From NCBI RefSeq assembly GCF_020687165.1, contig NZ_JAJEQC010000006.1: DNA of 64,000 nucleotides; one strand, written 5' to 3'. Of the stretch, positions 8,961-17,428 are shown in pieces. The translations under genes were made by a program, and so were the position numbers. The notes below the pieces were generated by a model. That model had not been told where the DNA came from, searched no databases, and saw only the letters and a program-made list of their open reading frames with translations. Positions within the stretch are counted from its first letter, which is position 1, and the number at the start of each line of letters is the position of its first letter. The DNA is from Hominenteromicrobium mulieris. GTDB taxonomy: Bacteria > Bacillota > Clostridia > Oscillospirales > Acutalibacteraceae.

Positions 8961-9281
8961 ATGAAATACAAGCTGCTGAAAAACCTATATGACTGTTTTT
9001 ATACCCCACCCGAACTCTCGGCGCAGAAGCAGGAAATTGAGGAGTGCCACCGAGCACTTAGCGAGGCGTTGGGAAAGCCGGAGCGTCGGCTGGTGCCCCG
9101 GATCATCGACGCAAAAGACCGTATTGCGGAGGACACCTCCATCGACAGCTTTATCACCGGATTTGAACTGGCGTGGAAACTCTCCATGGAATTGAACTAT
9201 TACGAAAACGAGCGCTCAGTCTCCTGCCGAACGGCAATGGAGTTGAGGGCGCGTTTCACATCTAAGGAGGAAGAGAAATGA
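8961..9281 (+). CDS. Small conserved ICE-type protein (DUF6809-like, tentative)
   Basis: A 106-residue acidic helical protein without a signal peptide or membrane segment. It starts at 8961 after an AAGGAGG SD; longer in-frame starts lie in the insertion sequence. The pattern (YDCFYTPPEL, then RIIDAKDRIAE and SFITGFELAWKLSMEL) resembles small proteins often found in Clostridial conjugative elements, which I recall as DUF6809. The family name is from memory and uncertain, and the function is unknown. Its stop overlaps the next start by 4 bp, so the two are translationally coupled. Confidence 0.75.
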   Translation: MKYKLLKNLYDCFYTPPELSAQKQEIEECHRALSEALGKPERRLVPRIIDAKDRIAEDTSIDSFITGFELAWKLSMELNYYENERSVSCRTAMELRARFTSKEEEK

Positions 9282-9739
9282 AGAAACTCATCATAGTGGC
9301 AATGATTGCCGCATGTGTCGCCCTGTGCGCCGCTGTGTGGCCACATGGCAACGCGGTCGAGGAAACACCCGTCCCAGCCGCAGAAACCACTGTGAGCGCC
9401 AAGGAAGCGACCGTTGGAGAAATTGAGGAACCCGCAGCACTGGCAGAGAAGGAAAAAGGGGCGGTTCCGCAGCAAGAAGCATCCCAAGAGGAACGTCCTG
9501 AACCAGAGACAGAGCCTATTGAAATGCCCGCAGATTCTGAACTCCAGCCTTCCGCAGAGCAGTCACCCACTAAAAATTCCGCACCAGAGCCAACTCCATC
9601 CCAACCGCCTAAAGAACTGCAGCCCGGTGAGAAAGTCTATGTGGCGGGTTTCGGCTGGGTGGAGTACGAGGGGCCAAACTACTGTGAAGATGGTACGGAT
9701 ATTTACGAAAACGGCAACAAAATTGGGATCACGGGGTGA
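9278..9739 (+). CDS. Exported protein with acidic Pro/Glu linker and short conserved C-terminal motif
   Basis: A 153-residue protein. Residues 1-24 form a basic-hydrophobic signal or anchor segment (MKKLIIVAMIAACVALCAAVW). Residues 25-115 are a low-complexity Ala/Glu/Pro stalk. The C-terminal 40 residues carry GFGWVEYEGPNYCED, a compact motif I have seen in small element-borne proteins (DUF6550-like, uncertain). It probably sits outside the membrane on a flexible stalk. It is coupled to the upstream gene by a 4-bp overlap. Role unknown. Confidence 0.75.
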   Translation: MKKLIIVAMIAACVALCAAVWPHGNAVEETPVPAAETTVSAKEATVGEIEEPAALAEKEKGAVPQQEASQEERPEPETEPIEMPADSELQPSAEQSPTKNSAPEPTPSQPPKELQPGEKVYVAGFGWVEYEGPNYCEDGTDIYENGNKIGITG

Positions 9740-10132
9740 AATGTGTAGTTGCCCATTGCATTCGCTTCCCATTCGTGTTATCATGATAACGCTAAATTGT
9801 TGCACTGTCCTGAACTTTGATCGTTCGTAGCATGAGAGTACGAATCATATTGAACGGCAGAGACATAGACAATCTTGCAGACAAATGAGTAAATCCTCGA
9901 AACTATTGATTCCAATCAAATTCTCATTATGGAATTGAGAAAGCAGTTTGCTGGTTGACTGTCGTTGTCCCCCCCCCTGTTGTTTCGATGCTTTGCACCA
10001 CAAAATCGAACCGAAGAAAGTGTTCTTTCGTCGGGTTTGTTTTGTTGCGTGCAAAGCGGTCTTCCGGATGATCGCAGTCCACGCACGAAGCAAAGTGCGT
10101 GGGCTTTTTTCGGCTCAGAAAGGAGGCCAATT
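9740..10132 (+). other. Gene-free 393 bp with palindrome and structured RNA-like segment
   Basis: No credible gene is seen on either strand. GTTATCATGATAAC at 9777-9790 is a perfect 14-bp palindrome, a possible operator. From about 10005 the plus strand can fold into two hairpins (one around AGAAAG/CTTTC, one GCGGTC/GATCGC near 10054-10075) that run into the terminator at 10079. The layout resembles a regulatory leader for the 10133 gene. Confidence 0.45.
10079..10110 (+). terminator. Intrinsic terminator or attenuator before the 10133 gene
   Basis: CCACGCAC (10079-10086) pairs perfectly with GTGCGTGG (10095-10102), followed by GCTTTTTT. It lies only 23 bp before the next start codon, and that gene's SD (AAAGGAGG) follows directly. 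Readthrough control is therefore possible. Confidence 0.7.
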
Positions 10133-10354
10133 ATGGGAAAGGTGTCAGGAAAAACACATACCAAAGAACAGCTGGATCACTGGGCAAATCTGCATAATCC
10201 CAATAACAAGACATATCGAACTGACGCAGACAATCGTGCCAATCAGATGAATCCAAACCACAGAACGCACCAGAAAACTCACAATGCAAACCGCAGAAAC
10301 AAAGCACATTGGATGCCCCTGTGGGCACCGGACTATCCGGAATACGATGATTAA
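10133..10354 (+). CDS. Small basic Asn/His-rich element protein
   Basis: A 73-residue hydrophilic protein, rich in Asn, His and Lys (HNPNNK, NPNHRTHQK), ending in an acidic PEYDD tail. The start at 10133 follows AAAGGAGG; longer in-frame reading would run through the terminator hairpin. I recall similar short proteins as a common accessory of Clostridial integrative elements, but no function is known. It has no membrane segment. Confidence 0.65.
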   Translation: MGKVSGKTHTKEQLDHWANLHNPNNKTYRTDADNRANQMNPNHRTHQKTHNANRRNKAHWMPLWAPDYPEYDD

Positions 10355-10371
10355 AAATTGGAGGTTACGGT

Positions 10372-10545
10372 ATGTCAAAGCACTTTTTCGACTACGATGA
10401 CGACGACTTCGCCATGAGCATTTCTGACAGTATAGCGAGGGACTCCGATGGGAATCTCATGATGCGCATGGGCGATTACATGGCGATGGATATGAACACC
10501 GGCGATATTCACATGATTTCATCATGGGCCGATGACGATGACTAA
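10372..10545 (+). CDS. Very small acidic protein (57 aa)
   Basis: A 57-residue acidic protein starting MSKHFFDYDDDDF and ending WADDDD, Met-rich in the middle (LMMRMGDYMAMDMN). It starts 17 bp after the preceding stop behind GGAGGT, so it is probably translated from the same message. The strong SD and close spacing support a real gene; no family is recognised. Confidence 0.6.
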   Translation: MSKHFFDYDDDDFAMSISDSIARDSDGNLMMRMGDYMAMDMNTGDIHMISSWADDDD

Positions 10546-10617
10546 ACCTTAGGCAGTAGCTCAGCGGCTGCACCGCCATAGACAAGGAAAACACTTTCAA
10601 AATCCAGACAGAAAAAT

Positions 10618-10647
10618 AGCGGGACAGGCCGTAAGGCTTGTCCCGCT
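10618..10647. terminator. Bidirectional terminator between convergent genes
   Basis: AGCGGGACA pairs with TGTCCCGCT around a GC-rich inner segment. It lies between the rightward small genes and the leftward 10657 gene. A-rich sequence on the left (AAAAAT) gives a T-run for the minus strand; the plus strand has only a weak one. Confidence 0.65.
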
Positions 10648-10656
10648 GTCTGTATC

Positions 10657-11388
10657 CTATGGCAGATATTCTTCCGTGATTCGATACCGGCTGATGCCGA
10701 AGGCGTTGCTCCGCTCCATGATCTCTACCGGGATCTTGGGCAGATACTTCTTGCTGAAGCTGGTGTCCCCGAAATAGGCGTCAAAGTTTGCTACTGGCAG
10801 GACCACCCACTCGCAATCATCCTGTCGGTTGGCGAGGTAATAGCGGATCAGCGTCCAGGCACCCTTGGTTTGGGGCGCAAAAATCGGGATCTGATACTGC
10901 AACACCTTGCTTCGCCACGCGGCGGCAAATTTTGACTGAATGACCTCCGCATACTTGAGCGAGGTGCTGCGCACATTTTCCGGGTGCGTCAGCATGAAGT
11001 CCGCAGTGCGGAGGACATGACGGAGAAACCAGCCGATCCCGTCCGCGTCCACCAGCTCCGGGAACTCCGTGTGCAGCTCCGAAAAGTCCGTCTGGAGCTG
11101 CCATTCCTTGCCCGGCGCACGCTTCCCGTCCTCCGGCACACTGCACCATGCGCAGAGCGCGCGGCGGGCGTAGTCGATCCGATCGTGGGAATCACCCGAA
11201 ATGACTGTCCCGTTTTTATCGTGGAACAAATATCCGCGGGCCAGAATGGTCAAAATCCGAGCCATCCCCTCAAACTCCAGGATCGTGGCAAAGGTGAATC
11301 GGCCCAGCCATGTCGTATCGCTCTTCTTGCTGGCGGTATAGGAAACCGTTCCGGTATATGCGCAGAATTCCTCCCATTCGTTAATCAT
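10657..11388 (-). CDS. Unknown protein co-encoded with the RdRP-like polymerase
   Basis: A 243-residue soluble protein with no recognised family. It starts with ATG at 11388 inside the last codons of the polymerase gene (8-bp overlap), so translation is probably coupled and the two products may work together. Composition is ordinary, with conserved-looking aromatic segments (FTFATILEFEGMARIL, WFLRHVLRTADFML). There is no signal peptide, membrane helix, zinc motif or P-loop. The longer frame back to 11469 is rejected because it lies within the polymerase coding sequence and adds a Cys/Arg-rich stretch. Confidence 0.7.
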   Translation of the reverse strand: MINEWEEFCAYTGTVSYTASKKSDTTWLGRFTFATILEFEGMARILTILARGYLFHDKNGTVISGDSHDRIDYARRALCAWCSVPEDGKRAPGKEWQLQTDFSELHTEFPELVDADGIGWFLRHVLRTADFMLTHPENVRSTSLKYAEVIQSKFAAAWRSKVLQYQIPIFAPQTKGAWTLIRYYLANRQDDCEWVVLPVANFDAYFGDTSFSKKYLPKIPVEIMERSNAFGISRYRITEEYLP

Positions 11389-14300
11389 CCCGCACCTCCA
11401 GAACATTTTTCTCGATGTACTCCGGCAGCAGATCCCACAGCAGGTCACGCCTGCCGAGAGCCACCACATAGCGCACAGCCAAAGTCGGTCTCACGATAGC
11501 GGTCAGCAGTTCCCGGCACTTGGCCGTCACCGCATCACGGTAGCTCCGGGAAGGGGACTTGTCCGCAAAGGCGCTCATCATGGCAGTGAAAGCCTTCGAG
11601 TCGTTTTCACGAAACAGCCGCTTTTTCTCCCTGCCGGTGTTCTCGTCCGCCATATCACAGACAATGTCTCCCAGGATGCGGTAGCCGCCGAAGCGGAAAT
11701 CGGTCAGTAGATCGTATATATCTTCAAACTCCGGCAGCCATTCCCGCAGGAAACGTTCCCGTGCATCCTCGTCCATGAAGTGCCATACCTGTTCCCGCAT
11801 GGCGCGTCGCAGAGCGGACACCCTTTCCGGCGGCAGACTGCCGAACAGGGCGTACAGCTCGTCGGGATCGTATGTATCCTCCTGTCCTCTGGCATACAGG
11901 ATGCGCTCCACATCGCTCTTCCGCTTTTTCTCCTTCAACGGAACACGGCAGGCCCGGATGCGGGAGAGACAGGCATCGTAATCTTGCAGCAGCGCATCCA
12001 CCGTTGCCAGCTTATCGGGGGTCAGCTGCCCCTTCCAGTCCGGCTGCCGGGCGAAGGAAAACAGCTCCTCATCCTTGGCAGGCCTTGCCTTGATGCGTGG
12101 CGTGTTCTTTTTCAGCTGCTGTGCCAAATACGGCAGACGCTCCACATTGGAGTCCACCTTGTTCCAATCCACCTTTTTGAAAAACGCTTTCACCTTGGTC
12201 GCATGGGTAGGCTCATACCAGGCACGCCGGGTCTCCATCTCCTCTACCAGCGTTTTATATTTGAGAAAGTCGCTGCGCTTGACGGTCTTATGGGTCAGAT
12301 ACTCATCCAGATCAGGGCGAATGCCGCTCTTGGCCGAGTCGATCTCCAGCCCGGTGAGAATGGCCAATGTCTCCGTCTCCTCCCAGCAGCGCTCCCGTTC
12401 CTCGGCGTCGGAGTTTTCGTTGTAGGCAATGATGCTGCGATCCAATGCGGCGTTGCAGATTTGGCCGACGCGGGAGGAGAAGGTACTGCGGACCGTTTCG
12501 AAGCGGGCCTCCCAGTCGTCGGCGCTGCGGATCTGAGGCTGGACCGTGGGGATCATCAGCAGTGGCAGGTTGTGCGACCGGGAAAATACGCTCCGCGGCC
12601 GCGGAGGATCGTGATAGATGTTTCGTTTCACGCATTCGTTCAAAATGGGGTCGCTGATCGTCTTGATCATGTCGCCGTCGTAGTCGGCACCGCCTAAACG
12701 CTCTGCGGCGAGTGAAGTGTAGCCAACCATAACAACATCCGTCAGATGGCCGAGGTATTGATCGTGTAAATTTTTCCTGTCTTCAAGAGGATAAAGCTGC
12801 ATTTCTTCATTCCGGGCAATGTGCGGATTGCGCAGCAGCGTGCAGACATGACTGGATTGGTAAGCCGCGCTCGGAGCAAAGAAATTCTGATGGTTCAACT
12901 CCAGCCCCCAGCGAAAATTGATAAAGGTGTTCGCTTTTTTACTTGTTCCGGTTTTCGTAACAGGTAGGCAATTCAAAAAATCCAGCAGATCCCCAGAAAG
13001 ATACCGGTTGTCTCCCGCCACAATCAGCCGTCCGACGGCGTACTGCTCTGCAATTTTGTCCGCTTCGGCCTCTAATCGCTTGGCGTAGATTGGTTCGTTG
13101 ATGAAGTGTGGATTCTTTTTCAGCACAGCGGCAAGGATCTGGTCTTTGCCCTGATGCCGTTCCCACCAGCTGACCCGTTCAAACTTCTCCAGAAAATAAT
13201 TCCGCCGAAACGACTCATCGGCGCAAAAGTTGTAATACGCCAGCTCGGTCTGCTTGGTGAGCCAATTTCGCTCGTCTGTCTCCGGGCTGTGGTCCCAGCC
13301 GTCCGGCAGATCGGCAGGGCGGAACTCGTCACCCTGAATGGAAACGGTGGTCAGAAACTGATAGTTCAGCTCGGTGGTCTGTTCCGGTTTCTCCTTGCTC
13401 ACATTGGTAATGTACAGCGCATGGCGGTACTTGCGGAACATCGCCCAATAGTCCTCCCAGCTCATGCCGCTCTCGTTCAGCCAGCCGCAGCCCTTGAACA
13501 TACTTTTGGTGAGGATGATGTCAATCTTCTGAATCGGATGCTGCACGCCCCACAGATCGGTGATGGTGTCCGCGCCGCTGCGGTCAAGATAATCCTTGAA
13601 GTCCACCTCGTGCAGCATGCCTTTCACATATGGCATACGAATTTGAAATGAGGTGTGGACTTTCCTTCCGCACAGCTTCTCATCAACAAGGCGGGCATAC
13701 TGCTTGGAGATCAGCCCCTCGCCGTCGAAGCAGGTAACCTCGACGGTGGCCATCGTCTCCACCCGGTGATATTTGCGGGTGCTGTTCTGCGCCCCGTCAT
13801 CCTCCACCGTAATCATCTCTGTGGGCGGGGGTGTTCGTACCGGATTGTCAACGACCACTACCCGGTGGGGGCGGTCAATGTCGATGCCGTCAATGCGGAT
13901 ACCGCTGGACAGCATCAGGCCGTTGTAGGCGTAGAGTTTGCTGAGCTGGCAGTCACCGATGGTCATATCCATCATGATGCGGCGGCGCACCGCATCATAA
14001 AAATCCTCTCGGATGAAGGACAGCCGCGCCTGCCGGCTCATGCTGCCCGAACGCTCAAAGGCGAGGTAGCGATGCGGCCCGGAGCCAAAATCAAGGCTCA
14101 CGCCCTCGGGACGGAACAGGGCCTTCGCTTTTTCCTGCCGGATCCGGTATTTCTTTCTGGCACCGCTCCGGTCGAAGATGCCGGAGAAGTCTATATAGAA
14201 AATGATGTCCGAGAGGTCAGTCACCAGTTGCCCACCGGGTCTTCCGGTGAAGGTATCGCCGTGCAGCACGCACATGATCTGATAGAACAGTGCGTTATCG

Positions 14301-14446
14301 TCCTGCTCGTGAGGTGCGGAAAGTGATTTGCATTTCTCTGTCTCGGCGGCGCTGAGATGGAAGGTATATGTCCCGTCCTGCTGCCTGCCATAGCTGATCA
14401 CAGCTCTGGCGGACAGCTCGTAGATCCTGTATTTTACCAGCGGCAT
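11381..14446 (-). CDS. Cellular-RdRP / YonO-like two-barrel RNA polymerase
   Basis: A 1,021-residue protein. At residues 588-592 it reads DYDGD within ERLGGADYDGDM, matching the DxDGD catalytic loop of the second double-psi barrel in eukaryotic RNA-dependent RNA polymerases, QDE-1 and phage YonO. A LLRNPHIARNEE segment at 537-548 sits about 47 residues earlier, as RNPxxxxxD does in plant and fungal RdRPs. The three aspartates would bind catalytic magnesium. The first barrel is not certain by eye. The start at 14446 has a GAGGAGGTGA SD. It is followed by an overlapping unknown gene and sits in a mobile element between two IS copies. It could transcribe DNA or RNA; template use is unknown. Confidence 0.75.
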   Translation of the reverse strand: MPLVKYRIYELSARAVISYGRQQDGTYTFHLSAAETEKCKSLSAPHEQDDNALFYQIMCVLHGDTFTGRPGGQLVTDLSDIIFYIDFSGIFDRSGARKKYRIRQEKAKALFRPEGVSLDFGSGPHRYLAFERSGSMSRQARLSFIREDFYDAVRRRIMMDMTIGDCQLSKLYAYNGLMLSSGIRIDGIDIDRPHRVVVVDNPVRTPPPTEMITVEDDGAQNSTRKYHRVETMATVEVTCFDGEGLISKQYARLVDEKLCGRKVHTSFQIRMPYVKGMLHEVDFKDYLDRSGADTITDLWGVQHPIQKIDIILTKSMFKGCGWLNESGMSWEDYWAMFRKYRHALYITNVSKEKPEQTTELNYQFLTTVSIQGDEFRPADLPDGWDHSPETDERNWLTKQTELAYYNFCADESFRRNYFLEKFERVSWWERHQGKDQILAAVLKKNPHFINEPIYAKRLEAEADKIAEQYAVGRLIVAGDNRYLSGDLLDFLNCLPVTKTGTSKKANTFINFRWGLELNHQNFFAPSAAYQSSHVCTLLRNPHIARNEEMQLYPLEDRKNLHDQYLGHLTDVVMVGYTSLAAERLGGADYDGDMIKTISDPILNECVKRNIYHDPPRPRSVFSRSHNLPLLMIPTVQPQIRSADDWEARFETVRSTFSSRVGQICNAALDRSIIAYNENSDAEERERCWEETETLAILTGLEIDSAKSGIRPDLDEYLTHKTVKRSDFLKYKTLVEEMETRRAWYEPTHATKVKAFFKKVDWNKVDSNVERLPYLAQQLKKNTPRIKARPAKDEELFSFARQPDWKGQLTPDKLATVDALLQDYDACLSRIRACRVPLKEKKRKSDVERILYARGQEDTYDPDELYALFGSLPPERVSALRRAMREQVWHFMDEDARERFLREWLPEFEDIYDLLTDFRFGGYRILGDIVCDMADENTGREKKRLFRENDSKAFTAMMSAFADKSPSRSYRDAVTAKCRELLTAIVRPTLAVRYVVALGRRDLLWDLLPEYIEKNVLEVRDD

Positions 14447-14564
14447 CGGCTCACCTCCTCATGCTTCTATTCTATAGCCATGAGCAAAACTTCAAAAGAG
14501 CAGTAATATCAATGGTTCCCGGCCATGGCTGAAACCGAAATCACTCATATGGTATAGAAAGCGG

Positions 14565-14615
14565 AGCCCCTTTTTGGTAAAATTGACTTGAGAGAAAACC
14601 AACCAGAAAGGGGCT
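14565..14615 (+). repeat. 14-bp inverted repeat before the transposase
   Basis: AGCCCCTTTTTGGT (14565-14578) and ACCAGAAAGGGGCT (14602-14615) are complementary with one mismatch. In RNA entering from outside, the second arm, which carries the AAAGGGG SD-like sequence, would be sequestered. This is a common device against transposase expression from read-through. Confidence 0.55.
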
Positions 14616-14649
14616 GGCCGCTATCTACCGACAGGAAATCATTCAGGAT

Positions 14650-15879
14650 GTGACATTGTTTACATCCCAAAGTGCCGCTGCGTTCTACGACAGTCTTTTC
14701 AGCAGTCTGGACTTCACGCTGCCCGGAGCGGCAACCGGGCGGCGGGGCTTTCCAAAGGAAGCCATGGTCTGTGCGTTTATCGTTATGAAATGCGAGGGCT
14801 TCTCACAAATCACAGATTTGGCGGATTATCTGGACAACAACCGCATCATCGCCCATTACTGCGGTTTCAATATCATGAAGCCGTTGCCGTCCTACTGGAC
14901 GTATGACCGTTTCCTCAAAAAAATGGATAACGCTGCATTGAAAGAAATCATGGCGGCACAGGTGAAGAAACTCTATGAGATGGGGATCGTGGACGCCTCA
15001 TTTATTGGCCTGGATTCCACACCTGTCATGGCAAACACGAAGCAGAACAATCCAAAATCCTTTGCAAAGAACAAGTTCTCCAAGGAAAACCACCCGAAAA
15101 GCGATCCGGACTGCGCCCTCGGCGTCCATTCTGCCTCCAACCAGCACAATGAGCGCCGGTACGAGTTCTACTGGGAATACAAAAGTCATGTGCTGGTGGA
15201 CTGCATCTCCGGCCTGCCGATCTACGAGCTGACCACACCAGGCAATGTCGCCGATTCCTCCGTCGCCGCTGAGATCCTCGCCGAAGCTGACAGGGTGATC
15301 TCCTTAAAGGAATGCACCTTCCTTGCCGACAAGGGCTACGATGTGAAAAGCATCTACAATACCGTAAAAACGGTCTATGAGGGCGAGGCTTTTATTCCCC
15401 TCAATCCACGCGGCACGAAAGCCTCTGAAGCGATTTCTGTCGGTAATCCAATCTGCGAGGCCGGGCTGGCTATGCACAAGGATGGCAAAACCACCGACAA
15501 TGGGCGTACCCGCCAGAAATACTGCTGCCCGTTCCGCCAGTCCAAGACCGGTGTTTGCCCTTGTAACCACAAGAATTGGAACAACGGCAAGAAGAACCGG
15601 GGCTGCACGAAATATAAGACCATTCCCGATGACTACAGACTTTCCATTGACCGTAGCTGCCTCTGTTTCAAGAGGATATACGCCTTGCGTACAGAGTGCG
15701 AGCGCTACAATTCCCGCTTCAAATCCACAGGTCAGGAACGCCTGTGGGTGCGCAACGGCGCCAGCGCGGCAAACCTCAATACACTGGCCCACATCTCCGC
15801 TTTAGCGGTCGCGCTGGCCGCTGTTCTGCACGGCTCTCACTCCTACCGTTCCGCCAAACAGCTTCGGCGTTCCGCCTGA
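14650..15879 (+). CDS. DDE transposase, IS1182-like
   Basis: A transposase of at least 409 residues with probable catalytic Asp122 (IGLDSTPV), Asp227 (FLADKGYD) and a C-terminal Glu in RTECERYNSRF. A cysteine-rich segment (CCPFRQS, CPCNHKNW) resembles the zinc-like insert of IS1182-type enzymes. The frame is open upstream to 14587, and residues before the GTG at 14650 (AIYRQEIIQDV) look like a family N-terminus, so the true start may be a rare codon near 14614. The coding frame is intact. Confidence 0.85.
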   Translation: MTLFTSQSAAAFYDSLFSSLDFTLPGAATGRRGFPKEAMVCAFIVMKCEGFSQITDLADYLDNNRIIAHYCGFNIMKPLPSYWTYDRFLKKMDNAALKEIMAAQVKKLYEMGIVDASFIGLDSTPVMANTKQNNPKSFAKNKFSKENHPKSDPDCALGVHSASNQHNERRYEFYWEYKSHVLVDCISGLPIYELTTPGNVADSSVAAEILAEADRVISLKECTFLADKGYDVKSIYNTVKTVYEGEAFIPLNPRGTKASEAISVGNPICEAGLAMHKDGKTTDNGRTRQKYCCPFRQSKTGVCPCNHKNWNNGKKNRGCTKYKTIPDDYRLSIDRSCLCFKRIYALRTECERYNSRFKSTGQERLWVRNGASAANLNTLAHISALAVALAAVLHGSHSYRSAKQLRRSA

Positions 15880-16059
15880 TCTGTCTTTTCCATACCTTTT
15901 GCAGGCGCGGGGTTTACCGCGCTATGGTTTTTGCGCCCTTGAGATACCCCTAAACTCTTTTGCTTCCCATTTGCCTGTTTGTGGGCTGCTCTTTCCAACT
16001 GTTTTGCTCATCTCTTTTCTATTCTATCATGAGGTTTTAAATTTGCAATGTGGATACTG

Positions 16060-16086
16060 CTCCCACTTTTTCAGTGGGAGCTTTTT
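16060..16086 (+). terminator. Intrinsic terminator or attenuator before the HTH/replication genes
   Basis: CTCCCACT and AGTGGGAG pair around TTTTC and are followed by CTTTTT. It lies 41 bp upstream of the 16127 start and just after the IS right end. It either stops transcripts leaving the IS or attenuates the downstream operon. Confidence 0.75.
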
Positions 16087-16126
16087 GCTTGCAGCTCTCA
16101 ACAAAAAATTATAAAGGAGGAATCCA

Positions 16127-16336
16127 ATGCAAGAATCCACATTCACCAACTACGACCAGCTGCCGCTGTTCCTCAATGCGAACACGGTGGCGCAGGTGCT
16201 GGGCGTGTCCATCTCCAGCGCCTATGAGCTCATGCACGAGACGGGCTTCCCCGCGCTGCGGATAGGCAGCCGCATCGTGGTACCCAAAGAAGAGTTCCGC
16301 CGGTGGGTAGATGCGCAGACAGGGGGTGATACCTGA
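16127..16336 (+). CDS. Excisionase-family helix-turn-helix protein
   Basis: A 69-residue protein with a winged HTH of the MerR/excisionase type: LFLNANTVAQVLGVSISSAY, then LRIGSRIVVPKEEFRRW. Such proteins bind DNA near integrase or replication sites and set the direction of recombination or activate element genes. The SD AAAGGAGG precedes the start. Its stop overlaps the next ATG by 1 bp. With the next two genes it forms a compact regulatory/replication module of the element. Confidence 0.85.
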   Translation: MQESTFTNYDQLPLFLNANTVAQVLGVSISSAYELMHETGFPALRIGSRIVVPKEEFRRWVDAQTGGDT

Positions 16337-16776
16337 TGTTCCAGCGCTGGCCCAAGCAGGACCCGAACAAACACTACTATCTCGTCCCCAACGAAGTCTT
16401 TAATCTCGGACTCAGCTCTCACGAGATCGCCGTCTACAATTACCTTCTGCGCTGCGAGGATCGCAGAACCTACCAATGTCATCCCAGCTACCGCACCATC
16501 GGAAAGGCGGTGCAGCTGAGCGAAAACACCGTGCGGAAGTATGTGGCCGGTCTGGAGGAGAAGGGGCTTATTCACACCGAGCCCAGTACCATCACCACAA
16601 AGGACGGCCGCGTGTGCAACGGAAGTCTCATCTACACCATCCGCCCCATTCAGGAAGCACTGAAGCTGAACTATCAGCGGCAGTTCCTGCGGGCGGAGCG
16701 TGACATAGAGCGGGCAAAGGCAGAGAAACGGCTGGCCGAATTGAATCGGCAGAACAAAAAGGAGGAAAGCGCATGA
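16336..16776 (+). CDS. Helix-turn-helix replication-initiator-like protein
   Basis: A 146-residue protein beginning WPKQDPNKHYYLVPNEVFNLGLSSHE, a start common to RepA-N/HTH proteins of Firmicute plasmids and conjugative elements. Residues about 30-95 form a winged helix (YRTIGKAVQLSENTVRKYVAGL), and the C-terminus is a charged helix. It probably binds the element's replication or control region. It lacks the longer C-terminal part of true RepA initiators, so a regulatory role is equally possible. It is coupled to both neighbours by overlaps of 1 and 4 bp. Confidence 0.7.
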   Translation: MFQRWPKQDPNKHYYLVPNEVFNLGLSSHEIAVYNYLLRCEDRRTYQCHPSYRTIGKAVQLSENTVRKYVAGLEEKGLIHTEPSTITTKDGRVCNGSLIYTIRPIQEALKLNYQRQFLRAERDIERAKAEKRLAELNRQNKKEESA

Positions 16777-17135
16777 TGCAGCAGCTTGCAAACTTTATTG
16801 TAGACCATGACCCGATGATGGTTCTCCAGCGCACGCACGACACAGTACGCTACATCCGGTGGGCGTGGAACAAGGATCATGCCGACCTCATTGATGAAGA
16901 CGGACTTCGCCTGTTTCTCTGCGATGAACATCGCGGCGAGCTGACCGAGGAGCAGAAGGTTTTCGCCCGCCGATGCCGCGACGAGATGCGGAGCGTCTAT
17001 GAGGAAATGTGCGTGCGCTTACTGCAACATGAGATCATGCTGGAGCGTGGCATGGTGCCGGACAGCAGCACCTACCGCAGCGTGTTCTGCACGGAAGGAG
17101 GTGATGCGCCATGGATGCTTGACCAAGCGGGATGA
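16773..17135 (+). CDS. Hypothetical element protein
   Basis: A 120-residue, mostly helical, soluble protein that starts in a 4-bp overlap with the preceding gene. No family is recognised. It is rich in charged and aromatic residues (RYIRWAWNKDHADLI, ARRCRDEMRSVYEEM). Tight coupling to the HTH gene supports it being real. A frame that follows from 16999 is an overlapping shadow. Confidence 0.65.
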   Translation: MMQQLANFIVDHDPMMVLQRTHDTVRYIRWAWNKDHADLIDEDGLRLFLCDEHRGELTEEQKVFARRCRDEMRSVYEEMCVRLLQHEIMLERGMVPDSSTYRSVFCTEGGDAPWMLDQAG

Positions 17136-17217
17136 CCGAAAATCGGACCGATTTGCCGCCGACGAAAGAAAAGCAGGAGAAAGGACCGGGGTCGTAAACG
17201 CCTCGGTCCGTCCCACA

Positions 17218-17240
17218 AATGCCCGCAGTGCGGGCATTTT
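17218..17240 (+). terminator. Terminator of the HTH/replication module
   Basis: AATGCCCGC and GCGGGCATT pair almost without a loop, followed by TTTT. It lies 82 bp after the last gene of the module. Confidence 0.65.
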
Positions 17241-17428
17241 CAAGGGTTTGTGACCGGGGACAGAGGAACGCTCCTTTCGGGAGTTTGTACCCTGTGGAAC
17301 GCTCCAAGTTCCAGCTTCCTCAGTGTTTTCAAGGGTTTCCGCCGACGCTCTACCGGCCCCATGCCCCGATTTTGATCCAATTTACACCTAATTTGCACTT
17401 CAAAACGCAGAAAAAGAATTGAGAAAAG

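Larger units (their letters stand above)
14480..16011 (+). mobile_element. IS1182-like insertion sequence with 11-bp ends
   Basis: A transposase gene lies between ATGAGCAAAAC (14480-14490) and its exact complement (16001-16011), which I take as terminal inverted repeats. Just outside, TTCTATTCTAT occurs as a direct repeat at 14465-14475 and 16017-16027, 4-5 bp from each end. That is too far out to be an ordinary target duplication. Family assignment rests on the transposase. The ends are less certain than the gene. Confidence 0.5.
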
